Part shown: positions 1 to 5,829 of the stretch, piece after piece
How the letters are laid out: each line of letters starts with the position of its first letter
Position numbering within the stretch: position 1 is the stretch's first letter
Source of the DNA: Bacteroidales bacterium
GTDB taxonomy: Bacteria; Bacteroidota; Bacteroidia; Bacteroidales; VadinHA17
Reading direction: 5' to 3'
NCBI GenBank assembly: GCA_015486475.1
Contig: WFRO01000008.1
Coordinates: 1 to 5,829 of the forward strand
Length of the DNA: 5,829 nucleotides
Position numbers and translations under genes: made by a program
Notes under the pieces: generated by a model
Database searches by the model: none
What the model saw: the letters and a program-made list of their open reading frames with translations, nothing else
Told to the model about the DNA's origin: nothing

Positions 1-167
1 GCACTGATCGCCCATCCCTGCAGGGCCGGAGAAGAGGCGATGGAAAAGAACTGCTCATAGAAGGGTTTCGCCCCACCGATCACTACCCAGTCGTAGCCGA
101 ACAACAGCCCCCCCATCGCCGTCACCAGCGATAAGGCCGTGACATACTTCAGATCATACTGCTTCAT
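1..167 (-). CDS. MFS sugar porter (XylE/GLUT-like), N-terminal fragment
   Basis: This is the 5' end of an inner-membrane major facilitator superfamily sugar transporter that runs off the left edge; 55 codons are visible. Reading the minus strand from the ATG at 167 gives a short hydrophilic start (MKQYDLKY), then a first membrane helix around residues 9-31 containing GGLLFGYDWVVIGGAKPFYE. The GG-LFGYD-x-VIGGA pattern is the hallmark of helix 1 in the sugar-porter family (XylE, AraE, GLUT), and the DWVVIGGAKPFYE version is typical of Bacteroidota members. An in-frame TGA lies three codons upstream of the ATG, so this start is well bounded. Sugar porters usually take up a hexose or pentose by proton symport; the substrate cannot be read from this fragment. 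It is divergent from the susC-like gene, which suggests but does not prove a shared pathway (inner-membrane step after outer-membrane import). Family assignment is firm, specificity unknown. Confidence 0.9.
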   Translation of the reverse strand, partial: MKQYDLKYVTALSLVTAMGGLLFGYDWVVIGGAKPFYEQFFSIASSPALQGWAIS

Positions 168-188
168 GAAAGATCATTTTCCGCACCG

Positions 189-222
189 AAAATATACATT
201 TATTCCATATTAAACCCCTCAA
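189..222 (-). promoter_or_regulatory. Candidate promoter for the sugar porter gene
   Basis: Read on the minus strand, TATATTTT (189-196) matches the Bacteroidota -7 consensus TAnnTTTG at all but the last base. A TTG (220-222) lies 23 bases further upstream, at the outer limit for a -33 element. The implied leader would be only about 14 bases. The -33 candidate overlaps the 8-bp tandem repeat at 219-242. This is a weak motif match in AT-rich DNA, so it is tentative. Confidence 0.25.
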
Positions 223-242
223 CTCATCAACTCATCAACTTA
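219..242. repeat. 8-bp tandem repeat, three units
   Basis: The sequence TCAACTCA occurs at 219-226 and 227-234, followed by TCAACTTA at 235-242, giving two perfect units and one with a single mismatch. It lies 52 bases upstream of the MFS start and overlaps the candidate -33 element of that gene. It may be a replication-slippage tract; any effect on expression is inference. Confidence 0.85.
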
Positions 243-471
243 TTCACACTTCATTCGCTTTTACCTCCAGGCATGCCGCATCTTTTCCTTTTTTTGCATA
301 ATTATACATTTATACAGTTTTTTTAAGCGTTTTATCCTGCAGATCATGATTTTTATCATATTTCTTTTCTGTAAGTGCAAAAAATTTATAATATTTGAAT
401 ATAAATAGAAAAACGACCAAACCTCATTATGGTATTTTCTGTCAACGTTCATACCGCCACTTGTACCTGTT

Positions 472-507
472 TTTGTTCCTGATTTCCCTGCTAATTCTGT
501 AATTTTC
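472..507 (+). promoter_or_regulatory. Candidate promoter for the susCD operon
   Basis: TAATTTTC at 500-507 matches the Bacteroidota -7 consensus TAnnTTTG except at its last base, and TTTG at 472-475 could serve as the -33 element. The spacing of 24 bases is slightly longer than usual. A transcript from here would have a leader of roughly 65-70 bases containing the 13-bp repeats at 532-570. The match is weak and other AT-rich sites exist, for example a TA-N3-TTTG at about 390-398. Confidence 0.2.
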
Positions 508-531
508 AAAATGTTTAATAACCCCTGACCT

Positions 532-570
532 ATTAAACCCGTTAATTAACCCGATTTATTAACCTTCAAA
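532..570. repeat. 13-bp imperfect tandem repeat in the susC leader
   Basis: Three head-to-tail 13-base units are visible: ATTAAACCCGTTA (532-544), ATTAACCCGATTT (545-557) and ATTAACCTTCAAA (558-570). They share an ATTAA(A)CC(CG) core, and a weaker fourth copy (AATAACCCC, 517-525) lies just upstream. The array ends 11 bases before the susC ATG, so it probably lies in the 5' leader or close to the promoter. Even spacing near one helical turn would suit repeated protein contacts, but no known binding motif is recognised. Confidence 0.7.
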
Positions 571-581
571 ACCAAACACCT

Positions 582-3500
582 ATGAAAAAAGAGTCATTTT
601 GCGGTATCTTCCGCAAGGCAAGGTCCTATATTCTGAGAGGAAGCGGGATCCTGCTGCTTGGCGGGTTGTTGTTTCTCGGCAACGGCCCGGATCTTTTTGC
701 GCAAACGCTTCGTGTCATCACCGGCCATGTCATGGATGAAAGCGGCGACCCCCTTCCGGGCGCTTCTGTCATCCTGAAGGGAACTACGACGGGGACGGTC
801 ACGGACCTGAAAGGCGCCTTTAAGCTTTCCATCCCGGCTACGGGACATGACACGTTGATGATCTCCTTTGTGGGATATGAGACGATGACGGTACCGGTAG
901 GCCCGGACAATGTCATAGATGTCCGGCTGCCTATGGCCAACCGCCGCATCAATGAGGTCATTGTCACCTCCCTGGGATTCAAGGTAAAGAAAGACGAGAC
1001 AGCCACCACCTCTTCGACGGTCAGCTCCGAGGAGATCGTCAGCTCGGGAGAGCCGCTGGTGCTGAATGCCCTGGGAGCCCGTGCTTCCAATGTTTATGTG
1101 GCACGTACCAACGGGGACCCCGGCGCCGGTACCAACATACGCATCCGGGGTGCCAACACCATCTCGGGCTCCAGCGTGCCGCTGGTGATCCTCGACGGGG
1201 TACCCATCAGTAACTCCACCCTTTACGGAGGAGGTAACGGCGGGCGTGACGCAGGGGTTTCCCAGCAATCCCGCCTCAACGACATCAACCCCGAGGACAT
1301 CGAGTCGGTGGAGATCCTGAAAGGAGCTGCTGCCGCTGCTCTCTGGGGATCACGTGCTGCCAACGGCGTGCTGATGATCACCACCAAGAACGGACAGGCC
1401 GGTCGCCTGCACATCAACTACAGCCTGACCTACTCCATGGACCAGGTGAACAAGCGCTATCCCATCCAGAACACTTACGGTCAGGGACGCGGCGGAGTAT
1501 ATAACCCCACCCGTGCTGAGTCGTGGGGCGACTACATCCCCGATCGTGCCGGCGGAGAGGATGAGGTGGATATGACCGGACGCTACTTCGAAGCCCTTAA
1601 CGGCAACAAATACTATCCCATCCTTACCAAAAACTCGAAAGAGACTTATGTGGACTCCAACTGGGATGACATCTTTCATACAGGCGGTTTCTGGCAGAAC
1701 GAGCTCTCTTTCAGCGGCGGCACCCAGAAGACCCAGTATTTCTTCAGTTTCGGACGTCTGGACCAACAGGGCATCATCCGTGAGGCCGACTACCACCGCA
1801 CCAATCTGCGTGTGAACGTTAAGTTCGTGCCCAACAACTGGTTCAGCTCGAACACCAAAGCCGGTTACATTGGCAGCTCCTCCAACAGGATACAGCAGAG
1901 CTCCAACGTCGCCGGCGTCATGCTGGGGCTGTTGCGTACACCTCCCGATTTTGATAACCACGACTATTACGGCACCTACTACGATGACAATGGTGTAGCC
2001 TATCCGGATCACCACAGGGGTTACCGCCGTTATCTGGGAAACTCGACGCCCACATATAACAACCCCATGTGGACGATCCACCAGCAGACAGCCACCTCGG
2101 ACGTGGACCGTTTCCTCATGTCGGAGGAGGTCAACATCAAGCCCATCAGTCAGCTGCGCATCACCCTGCGTGGCGGCATAGACCGCTCCGGTGACCACCG
2201 GCTTTACTTTTTCCCGATCAACTCGGCCGGCAGCGCCCGCCGCAACGGGCTGATGAACGAAGACATGATCACCGAACAGGAGCTTAACTTCGACGCCATC
2301 CTGCGCGGCAATTTCAACCTGGGCAGCAGTCTTAAGCTGGACGCCACCGTAGGCTGGAACATCAACGACAGGCAGCGTCAGTACAACTCGGGATCGGTGC
2401 AGGGTTTCAAAGTAAATGCCCGCAAGCCCACCACCGACCTGAACTCGGCCAATGAGGCCACCAGCTTTCATAATTATGTCCGCGATATACGTTCGAACAG
2501 AGGATATTACTCTTTCACTTTCAATATCCTGGAACAGTTGTTCGTCACCGCCTCCGGCGGCCTGGAGGCTGCCTCCTCCATCAAAGGCTCCTTCTTTTAT
2601 CCCGCTTTCGAGGCTGCCTGGCAGTTCTCCGACCTGGGGCTCACCTCCGACGTATTTTCTTTCGGCAAGCTGCGCGCTTCCTGGGGTAAAGTGGGGGTAC
2701 AACCGCAACCTTACCGTTTCCAGACCCTGACAGACGCTAACTTTTATTATAGCTCATACAGTGATCCCCTCGACATCAACAACTTCGGAGGAGGTTACCG
2801 TCTGGACAATAACCTGGGGAATCCCGATCTGAAACCGGAGATGAAAACGGAATGGGAGCTCGGTACCGACCTGCGCTTTTTCAAGGATGCGCTCTCCCTC
2901 TCGGCCACCTATTACCAGAACCACATCGACGACATCCTGATCAACGTAGCATTGACACCTTCCTCCGGTTTTGAGACCATTTATGCCAATGCCGCTTCGA
3001 TGAAGAACCACGGTTTTGAGATGGAAGCCAACTACCTGGCCATCAATCATCATGCATTGCAATTGAATTTCCTGGGCATCTTCTCCCTCAACCGCAACGA
3101 GGTGACCGACCTGGCCGGCACCGAATCCATCACGCTGGCTCCCGGCTCTGTCGACTCGCGGGCCATCGTAGGGCAGCCCCTGGGCGTCCTGGTGGGTACC
3201 GGCTCGCAGACCGATGAGAACGGTAATTTCATCCTTGATGCCAACGGTTTCCCGCAGCTCACCCCCACACCCATTGTGCTGGGTGATCCCAATCCCAAAT
3301 GGACCGCCAGCCTGGGCGCCGACCTCACCTGGAAAGGATTTGCTTTGCGGGTTCTCTTCGCCCACTCCCACGGTGGCGATTATTCGCCCCGTACCCTTTG
3401 GGTATTGCGCCGTTTCGGAACGGTGAAGGAGACCGCCAACAGGGTCACCCTTGACCAGGACCTGGTGAACTTCCGCGGCGATGTGGTCCCGGCAGGCACC

Positions 3501-3869
3501 ACCGTCAGAGGGAACATACATGACTTCGGCGGAGGCCCCGTACTGCTGGACGAGACCTGGTACCGTACCGGCATCGGCGGAGGCTTCGGTGACAACCAGG
3601 CTTACAACTTCGCCATCTATGATGCCACGTGGACCCGTCTGCGCGAGCTGACCCTCAGCTATACGCTCAACAGCCGGAATTTCAGGAACAAGACCAAGCT
3701 GGGATCCCTCCTGTTCTCCGTCTCGGGACGTAACCTTTTCCTCTGGGACCATATCCCCGGTGTCGACCCGGAGATCAACCAGAGCGGTGTGAACAACGGC
3801 TTCGGGCTGGATTATTTCACCAACCCCAGCACGCGGTCGATCCTCTTCTCACTCACCGTATCATACTAA
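582..3869 (+). CDS. SusC/RagA-family TonB-linked outer-membrane transporter
   Basis: This complete 1095-residue protein is a 22-stranded outer-membrane barrel transporter of the SusC type, which imports oligosaccharides, peptides or similar ligands with TonB energy and a SusD lid. A signal peptide has a basic start and hydrophobic core (about 19-33), with likely cleavage near FAQ (39-41). A CarboxypepD_reg-like domain follows at about 46-117 (ITGHVMDESGDPLPGASV). The probable TonB box is NEVIVTS (124-130). The plug spans about 135-271 and carries IRIRG (186-190), LVILDGVPI (201-209) and ESVEILKGAAAAALWGSRAA (241-260). The barrel occupies the rest and ends in the aromatic residue expected of a BAM substrate (SLTVSY). 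Length is normal for the family. There is no N-terminal STN domain, so direct signalling to a FecR-type anti-sigma factor is unlikely. The start is chosen because the signal peptide begins there; no clear Shine-Dalgarno is seen, as is usual in this phylum. Family is certain; substrate cannot be inferred. Confidence 0.97.
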   Translation: MKKESFCGIFRKARSYILRGSGILLLGGLLFLGNGPDLFAQTLRVITGHVMDESGDPLPGASVILKGTTTGTVTDLKGAFKLSIPATGHDTLMISFVGYETMTVPVGPDNVIDVRLPMANRRINEVIVTSLGFKVKKDETATTSSTVSSEEIVSSGEPLVLNALGARASNVYVARTNGDPGAGTNIRIRGANTISGSSVPLVILDGVPISNSTLYGGGNGGRDAGVSQQSRLNDINPEDIESVEILKGAAAAALWGSRAANGVLMITTKNGQAGRLHINYSLTYSMDQVNKRYPIQNTYGQGRGGVYNPTRAESWGDYIPDRAGGEDEVDMTGRYFEALNGNKYYPILTKNSKETYVDSNWDDIFHTGGFWQNELSFSGGTQKTQYFFSFGRLDQQGIIREADYHRTNLRVNVKFVPNNWFSSNTKAGYIGSSSNRIQQSSNVAGVMLGLLRTPPDFDNHDYYGTYYDDNGVAYPDHHRGYRRYLGNSTPTYNNPMWTIHQQTATSDVDRFLMSEEVNIKPISQLRITLRGGIDRSGDHRLYFFPINSAGSARRNGLMNEDMITEQELNFDAILRGNFNLGSSLKLDATVGWNINDRQRQYNSGSVQGFKVNARKPTTDLNSANEATSFHNYVRDIRSNRGYYSFTFNILEQLFVTASGGLEAASSIKGSFFYPAFEAAWQFSDLGLTSDVFSFGKLRASWGKVGVQPQPYRFQTLTDANFYYSSYSDPLDINNFGGGYRLDNNLGNPDLKPEMKTEWELGTDLRFFKDALSLSATYYQNHIDDILINVALTPSSGFETIYANAASMKNHGFEMEANYLAINHHALQLNFLGIFSLNRNEVTDLAGTESITLAPGSVDSRAIVGQPLGVLVGTGSQTDENGNFILDANGFPQLTPTPIVLGDPNPKWTASLGADLTWKGFALRVLFAHSHGGDYSPRTLWVLRRFGTVKETANRVTLDQDLVNFRGDVVPAGTTVRGNIHDFGGGPVLLDETWYRTGIGGGFGDNQAYNFAIYDATWTRLRELTLSYTLNSRNFRNKTKLGSLLFSVSGRNLFLWDHIPGVDPEINQSGVNNGFGLDYFTNPSTRSILFSLTVSY

Positions 3870-3890
3870 CAGCTTAAGAACATTAAAACC

Positions 3891-5324
3891 ATGAAAACAA
3901 ATACAGCTATGCAGAAAATAAGATATTTCCTTCTGATGATGGTTGTCATAAGCATGTCCCTGGTATCGTGTGAGAGTCTGGTGGACGATCTCAATGACAA
4001 CCCCAACAAGCTGACGCCCGAGGATGTGGGAGCCGATCTGTTCCTCACCGGGGCACAGCTGGCCAACATCATTGCCCAGAACGGGCATCTCAACCGCATC
4101 GCCGGCATGTACAGCGGACAGCTGATAGGCTATGCCTCCCTCTACTCCAACATCTACGGCTACAACCTCTCGACGGTCGAATCCAACGGTGTATGGCGCA
4201 GCATCTACGTAGGGGTGATCCCCCAGATGCATCAGATCCGCAGGGACGCCTCCGATGATATGCTGCTGGTGGGCATCTCCAAGGTGATCGAAGCTCATGC
4301 CATCGGCACCGCTGCCACCCTTTTCGGCGATGTGCCTTACCGGGAGGTGGACGTCCCCGAGATCCCCGACCCGCATTTCGACCCGCAGGCGCAGGTCTTC
4401 CAGGATGCCATCGAATTGCTGGATGAGGCGATCAACAACCTGAACGATGGTGTGAGCCGTAACCTGGATAAGGACATCTACTTCGGCGGTGACAAGGATA
4501 AGTGGATCCAGACAGCCTACACGCTCAAGGCCCGCTACTACCTGCAGATGAAGCAGTATGACAAAGCCTACCAGGAAGCCCGGAACGGCATCGCCAGTGA
4601 CGCTGCCTCCATGAAGTTCTATCCGCCCACGGAAGCCTCCACCAACGGCAACCAGAACCTTTTCTATGAGGTGCTGGCAGGATCCAGGGGGGGTGACATA
4701 GGCAATGAAGGCAGTTACCTGATGGGACTGATCTGCCCCGACAGCAGCTGGTCCAGGAACAATGCCAAGACGAACGAGAACGCCCGCTTCTGGTATTATG
4801 AGATCCACGAAGAAGGTGGACCGGTCAACCAGGGGATCATCGCAGCCCAGGAGCCCATGCCCATGGTCACGTATGCCGAGAACCAGCTCATTCTGGCCGA
4901 GTGCGCTGCCCGGACGGTCAATTTTGCCACCGCCCTGGGCCACCTCAACGACCTGCGCGCCTGGCTCAACACAGGAGGTTTCCTCAACGATGCCTTTGCA
5001 GATTCCACGTACGGCTACGAAGCTTATGACGCTACCGACTTTGCCAATGGCGGCATCGAGAACCCCGACGGCATCGACCCCACCAGGGCCCTGCTGCGCG
5101 AGATCATCGAGGAGCGCTATGTGTCGGGATTCGGCACCTACATCCCCTTCAACGATGTGCGTCGCCTGCGTAAGGACGACAGCGACCTGATCGTGCCCTT
5201 CCCCCTCAATCCGGGAGGCACACAGCAGCCGCAGCGTCTACTCTACGCTTTCACCGAACTCAACGCCAATGGCAACATCAACGAAGATCCCGGCCTCTAC
5301 GCCGTAACTCCGGTAAACCAGTAA
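3891..5324 (+). CDS. SusD/RagB-family nutrient-binding surface lipoprotein
   Basis: This complete 477-residue lipoprotein is the ligand-binding partner of the SusC-like transporter encoded 21 bases upstream. A type II signal peptide has a hydrophobic core (about 11-24) and the lipobox LVSC, giving an acylated Cys27. The acidic stretch after it (CESLVDD) would suit surface export. The sequence resembles the SusD-like_2 branch: DNPNKLTPEDVGADLFLTGA near the N-terminus, LFGDVPYREV (144-153), a TPR-like helical segment KWIQTAYTLKARYYLQMKQY (204-223), TYAENQLILAECAAR (327-341), REIIEERYVSGFGTYIPFND (403-422) and QPQRLLYAFTELNANGN (446-462). Length is in the usual range. Met7 (3909) is an alternative start that would leave a shorter but workable signal peptide. 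The tight spacing and the terminator just downstream indicate co-transcription with susC. Family is certain, ligand unknown. Confidence 0.96.
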   Translation: MKTNTAMQKIRYFLLMMVVISMSLVSCESLVDDLNDNPNKLTPEDVGADLFLTGAQLANIIAQNGHLNRIAGMYSGQLIGYASLYSNIYGYNLSTVESNGVWRSIYVGVIPQMHQIRRDASDDMLLVGISKVIEAHAIGTAATLFGDVPYREVDVPEIPDPHFDPQAQVFQDAIELLDEAINNLNDGVSRNLDKDIYFGGDKDKWIQTAYTLKARYYLQMKQYDKAYQEARNGIASDAASMKFYPPTEASTNGNQNLFYEVLAGSRGGDIGNEGSYLMGLICPDSSWSRNNAKTNENARFWYYEIHEEGGPVNQGIIAAQEPMPMVTYAENQLILAECAARTVNFATALGHLNDLRAWLNTGGFLNDAFADSTYGYEAYDATDFANGGIENPDGIDPTRALLREIIEERYVSGFGTYIPFNDVRRLRKDDSDLIVPFPLNPGGTQQPQRLLYAFTELNANGNINEDPGLYAVTPVNQ

Positions 5325-5343
5325 CATCAACATTGCACATAAG

Positions 5344-5379
5344 AAAAGCTGCAAAGCCTCGCTTTGCAGCTTTTTTTTT
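5344..5379 (+). terminator. Intrinsic terminator of the susCD operon
   Basis: Twenty bases after the SusD stop, AAAAGCTGCAAAGC (5344-5357) and GCTTTGCAGCTTTT (5361-5374) form a perfect 14-bp stem around a 3-base CTC loop. The stem runs into an uninterrupted nine-T tract (5371-5379). This is a textbook Rho-independent terminator for the plus strand and marks the end of a two-gene operon. Confidence 0.95.
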
Positions 5380-5380
5380 A

Positions 5381-5452
5381 TCCCGGACTACGCATTAGGA
5401 AGCTAAGGATGAGCTGAACCAATGTGTTAGACGGGGTTACCCCGATCCGGGA
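5381..5452. repeat. Inverted repeat enclosing a GC-rich hairpin
   Basis: TCCCGGA (5381-5387) is the reverse complement of TCCGGGA (5446-5452). Between them, just inside the right arm, CGGGGT-T-ACCCCG (5432-5444) forms a near-perfect palindrome with a one-base centre. The left arm begins immediately after the terminator T-tract. It may be a cruciform or degenerate intergenic repeat; no function is recognised. Confidence 0.5.
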
Positions 5453-5484
5453 ATATGTCAACCGGATTATGACGCAACCAATGT

Positions 5485-5590
5485 ACCCTTACCCCACGCA
5501 CCCCCTCGGTCCCCTAAAGGGGAAGTCCACCCACTAATCAATAGACAATGTGGGTAAGGGTTCCCCCTTCAGGGGGTCAGGGGGGTGGGC
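5485..5590. repeat. Nested GC-rich inverted-repeat element
   Basis: Two similar roughly 30-base GC-rich copies face each other. The left copy (about 5499-5524) holds the palindrome TCCCCT-AA-AGGGGA (5510-5523); the right copy (about 5562-5589) holds CCCCCT-TC-AGGGGG (5563-5576). Outside the left palindrome lies ACCCCCT (5500-5506), answered by AGGGGGGT (5579-5586) on the right. ACCCTTACCCCAC (5485-5497) also pairs, with one bulged base, with GTGGGTAAGGGT (5550-5561), and ACCCAC (5529-5534) is an alternative partner for GTGGGT (5550-5555). No protein is encoded. From general familiarity, C-rich/G-rich palindromes of this style recur between genes in Bacteroidota genomes, so a dispersed palindromic repeat is the best reading; copy number cannot be judged here. 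Confidence 0.7.
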
Positions 5591-5596
5591 TGGACA

Positions 5597-5630
5597 ATCT
5601 TGATAATGCTTTTTTTTGATTATCTTGATA
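5597..5630. repeat. 9-bp direct repeat around a T-tract
   Basis: ATCTTGATA occurs at 5597-5605 and again at 5622-5630, a 25-base offset, with an eight-T run at 5610-5617 between them. The same segment also holds GATAAT (5602-5607) and its reverse complement ATTATC (5619-5624), which could close a loop over the T run. It sits immediately right of the GC-rich element. No known function is assigned. Confidence 0.55.
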
Positions 5631-5641
5631 CCAGGAATTCA

Positions 5642-5666
5642 CGGTTTTGGTGTATAGCCAAAACCG
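5642..5666. repeat. Perfect 9-bp inverted repeat with 7-base centre
   Basis: CGGTTTTGG (5642-5650) and CCAAAACCG (5658-5666) are exact reverse complements separated by TGTATAG. As RNA it would form a 9- to 10-bp hairpin, but no T-tract follows on either strand, so it is not a good terminator. As DNA it could be a dimeric protein site upstream of the recombinase gene; this is inference. Confidence 0.75.
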
Positions 5667-5682
5667 ATGATATCCTTAATCG

Positions 5683-5721
5683 ATCAGCAATGAAAAGCGC
5701 TTGCGATTTTCTATTGCTGAT
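5683..5721 (+). promoter_or_regulatory. Extended imperfect stem-loop upstream of the recombinase gene
   Basis: ATCAGCAAT (5683-5691) pairs perfectly with ATTGCTGAT (5713-5721). The stem continues inward with GAAAA (5692-5696) against TTTTC (5707-5711), leaving one bulged T (5712), and then CGC/GCG (5698-5700, 5703-5705) around a two-base turn with one G/A mismatch. About 17 of the 39 bases on each side pair. It lies 34 bases before the recombinase ATG and may be part of its leader, an operator or a small structured RNA; it matches no RNA family I can name. Confidence 0.55.
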
Positions 5722-5747
5722 TCTGGGTTTATGATTTACACAGAATC
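5719..5747 (+). promoter_or_regulatory. Stem-loop next to the recombinase start, overlapping the preceding stem
   Basis: GATTCTG (5719-5725) pairs perfectly with CAGAATC (5741-5747) around a 15-base AT-rich loop. Its left arm shares GAT (5719-5721) with the right arm of the hairpin at 5683-5721, so the two cannot both be fully formed. The structure ends eight bases before the ATG at 5756. A role in controlling translation or transcription is possible but unproven. Confidence 0.4.
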
Positions 5748-5755
5748 CTCTGCAA

Positions 5756-5829
5756 ATGCCGGACAAATACTGGCAAGGTCTGCTGGACCGCTACAAGGTC
5801 TACCTCCGTCTGGAGAGATCCCTCTCTCC
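5756..5829 (+). CDS. xerD: XerC/XerD-type tyrosine recombinase, N-terminal fragment
   Basis: The first 24 codons of a gene that runs off the right edge are visible. The translation MPDKYWQGLLDRYKVYLRLE, continuing RSLS, matches the beginning of the SAM-like core-binding domain of Xer recombinases, where a short helix leads into the F/Y-x-x-YLRLERSLS-x-NT motif. The LRLERSLS wording is closer to XerD than XerC. Xer proteins resolve chromosome dimers at dif; related enzymes serve mobile elements, and the catalytic Arg-His-Arg-Tyr region lies outside the window, so this cannot settle which. An in-frame TGA at 5732-5734 lies upstream and ATG 5756 is the only ATG before the motif. No Shine-Dalgarno is evident. 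It is separated from the susCD operon by a strong terminator and a structured gap, so it is an independent transcription unit. The family call rests on a short motif. Confidence 0.7.
   Translation, partial: MPDKYWQGLLDRYKVYLRLERSLS

Larger units (their letters stand above)
168..581. other. AT-rich divergent intergenic region
   Basis: This 414-base gap separates the divergent starts of the MFS porter and the susC-like gene and must hold both promoters. It is strongly AT-rich, in contrast to the GC-rich flanking genes. It contains two short tandem-repeat tracts (listed separately), an 8-bp palindrome GGCATGCC at 270-277, ATAATTAT at 298-305, and a small inverted repeat ATGAT-TTTT-ATCAT at 346-359. 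One open frame on the minus strand (261-509) has a low-complexity, lysine-rich translation with no recognisable family and is not called as a gene. I see no RNA gene and no riboswitch that I recognise. Confidence 0.7.

Noticed and set aside
261..509. 82-codon minus-strand ORF in the intergenic region
   Set aside because: It lies in strongly AT-rich DNA, its translation is lysine- and isoleucine-rich low complexity with no family resemblance, and it would occupy the promoter region of susC.
1350..2708. Long antisense ORF (452 codons) within the susC-like gene
   Set aside because: It is fully opposite a confidently identified gene. The translation is valine/glycine-rich with no domain pattern, as expected from the antisense frame of GC-biased codons.
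2754..3752. Long antisense ORF (332 codons) within the susC-like gene
   Set aside because: Same reasoning: antisense shadow of the barrel-coding region with no recognisable motifs or start context.
3861..4943. Long antisense ORF (360 codons) opposite the susD-like gene
   Set aside because: It mirrors the SusD frame and its translation lacks family features; codon bias explains the open frame.
5432..5444. CGGGGTTACCCCG considered as part of a tRNA T-arm
   Set aside because: The palindrome has a one-base centre and no GTTCGA-type T-loop, and no acceptor stem or anticodon arm can be drawn around it.
5610..5617. T-run after the GC-rich element considered as a second terminator
   Set aside because: The G-rich stems end about 20 bases before the T-run, so there is no hairpin directly abutting it; the only local stem (6 bp) has the T-run in its loop.
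1..5829. CRISPR array or insertion sequence
   Set aside because: No regularly spaced direct repeats of about 24-40 bases and no transposase coding sequence are visible; the repeats present are short inverted or tandem units.

Overview
The window looks like chromosomal DNA of a member of the Bacteroidota. The main evidence is a tandem SusC/RagA-type TonB-linked outer-membrane transporter gene and SusD/RagB-type lipoprotein gene, an arrangement essentially restricted to that phylum. The Bacteroidota-type sugar-porter N-terminus and the absence of clear Shine-Dalgarno sequences fit. Coding DNA is fairly GC-rich, whereas the 414-base intergenic region before susC is strongly AT-rich. I cannot name a genus. 

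Layout, left to right. Bases 1-167 (minus strand) encode the first 55 residues of an MFS sugar porter that continues off the left edge. Bases 168-581 form an AT-rich divergent intergenic region with two short tandem-repeat tracts (8-bp and 13-bp units) and weak promoter candidates for both directions. Bases 582-3869 encode a complete SusC-like TonB-dependent transporter (1095 aa). After a 21-base gap, bases 3891-5324 encode a complete SusD-like lipoprotein (477 aa). A strong intrinsic terminator at 5344-5379 closes this two-gene operon. Bases 5380-5755 are non-coding and unusually rich in inverted repeats: a nested GC-rich palindromic element (5485-5590), then three closely spaced stem-loops (5642-5747). 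At 5756 a gene begins on the plus strand and runs off the right edge; its 24 visible residues look like the N-terminus of a XerC/XerD-type tyrosine recombinase. 

Likely joint function (inference): SusD captures a ligand at the cell surface and lids the SusC barrel, which imports it with TonB energy; the divergent MFS porter could then carry a released sugar across the inner membrane. No glycoside hydrolase, peptidase, sigma/anti-sigma pair or hybrid two-component regulator is visible, so the substrate cannot be assigned and the pair looks like an 'orphan' SusCD operon within this window. 

I found no clearly new protein system. The least-explained material is the 376-base structured gap between the terminator and the recombinase gene.
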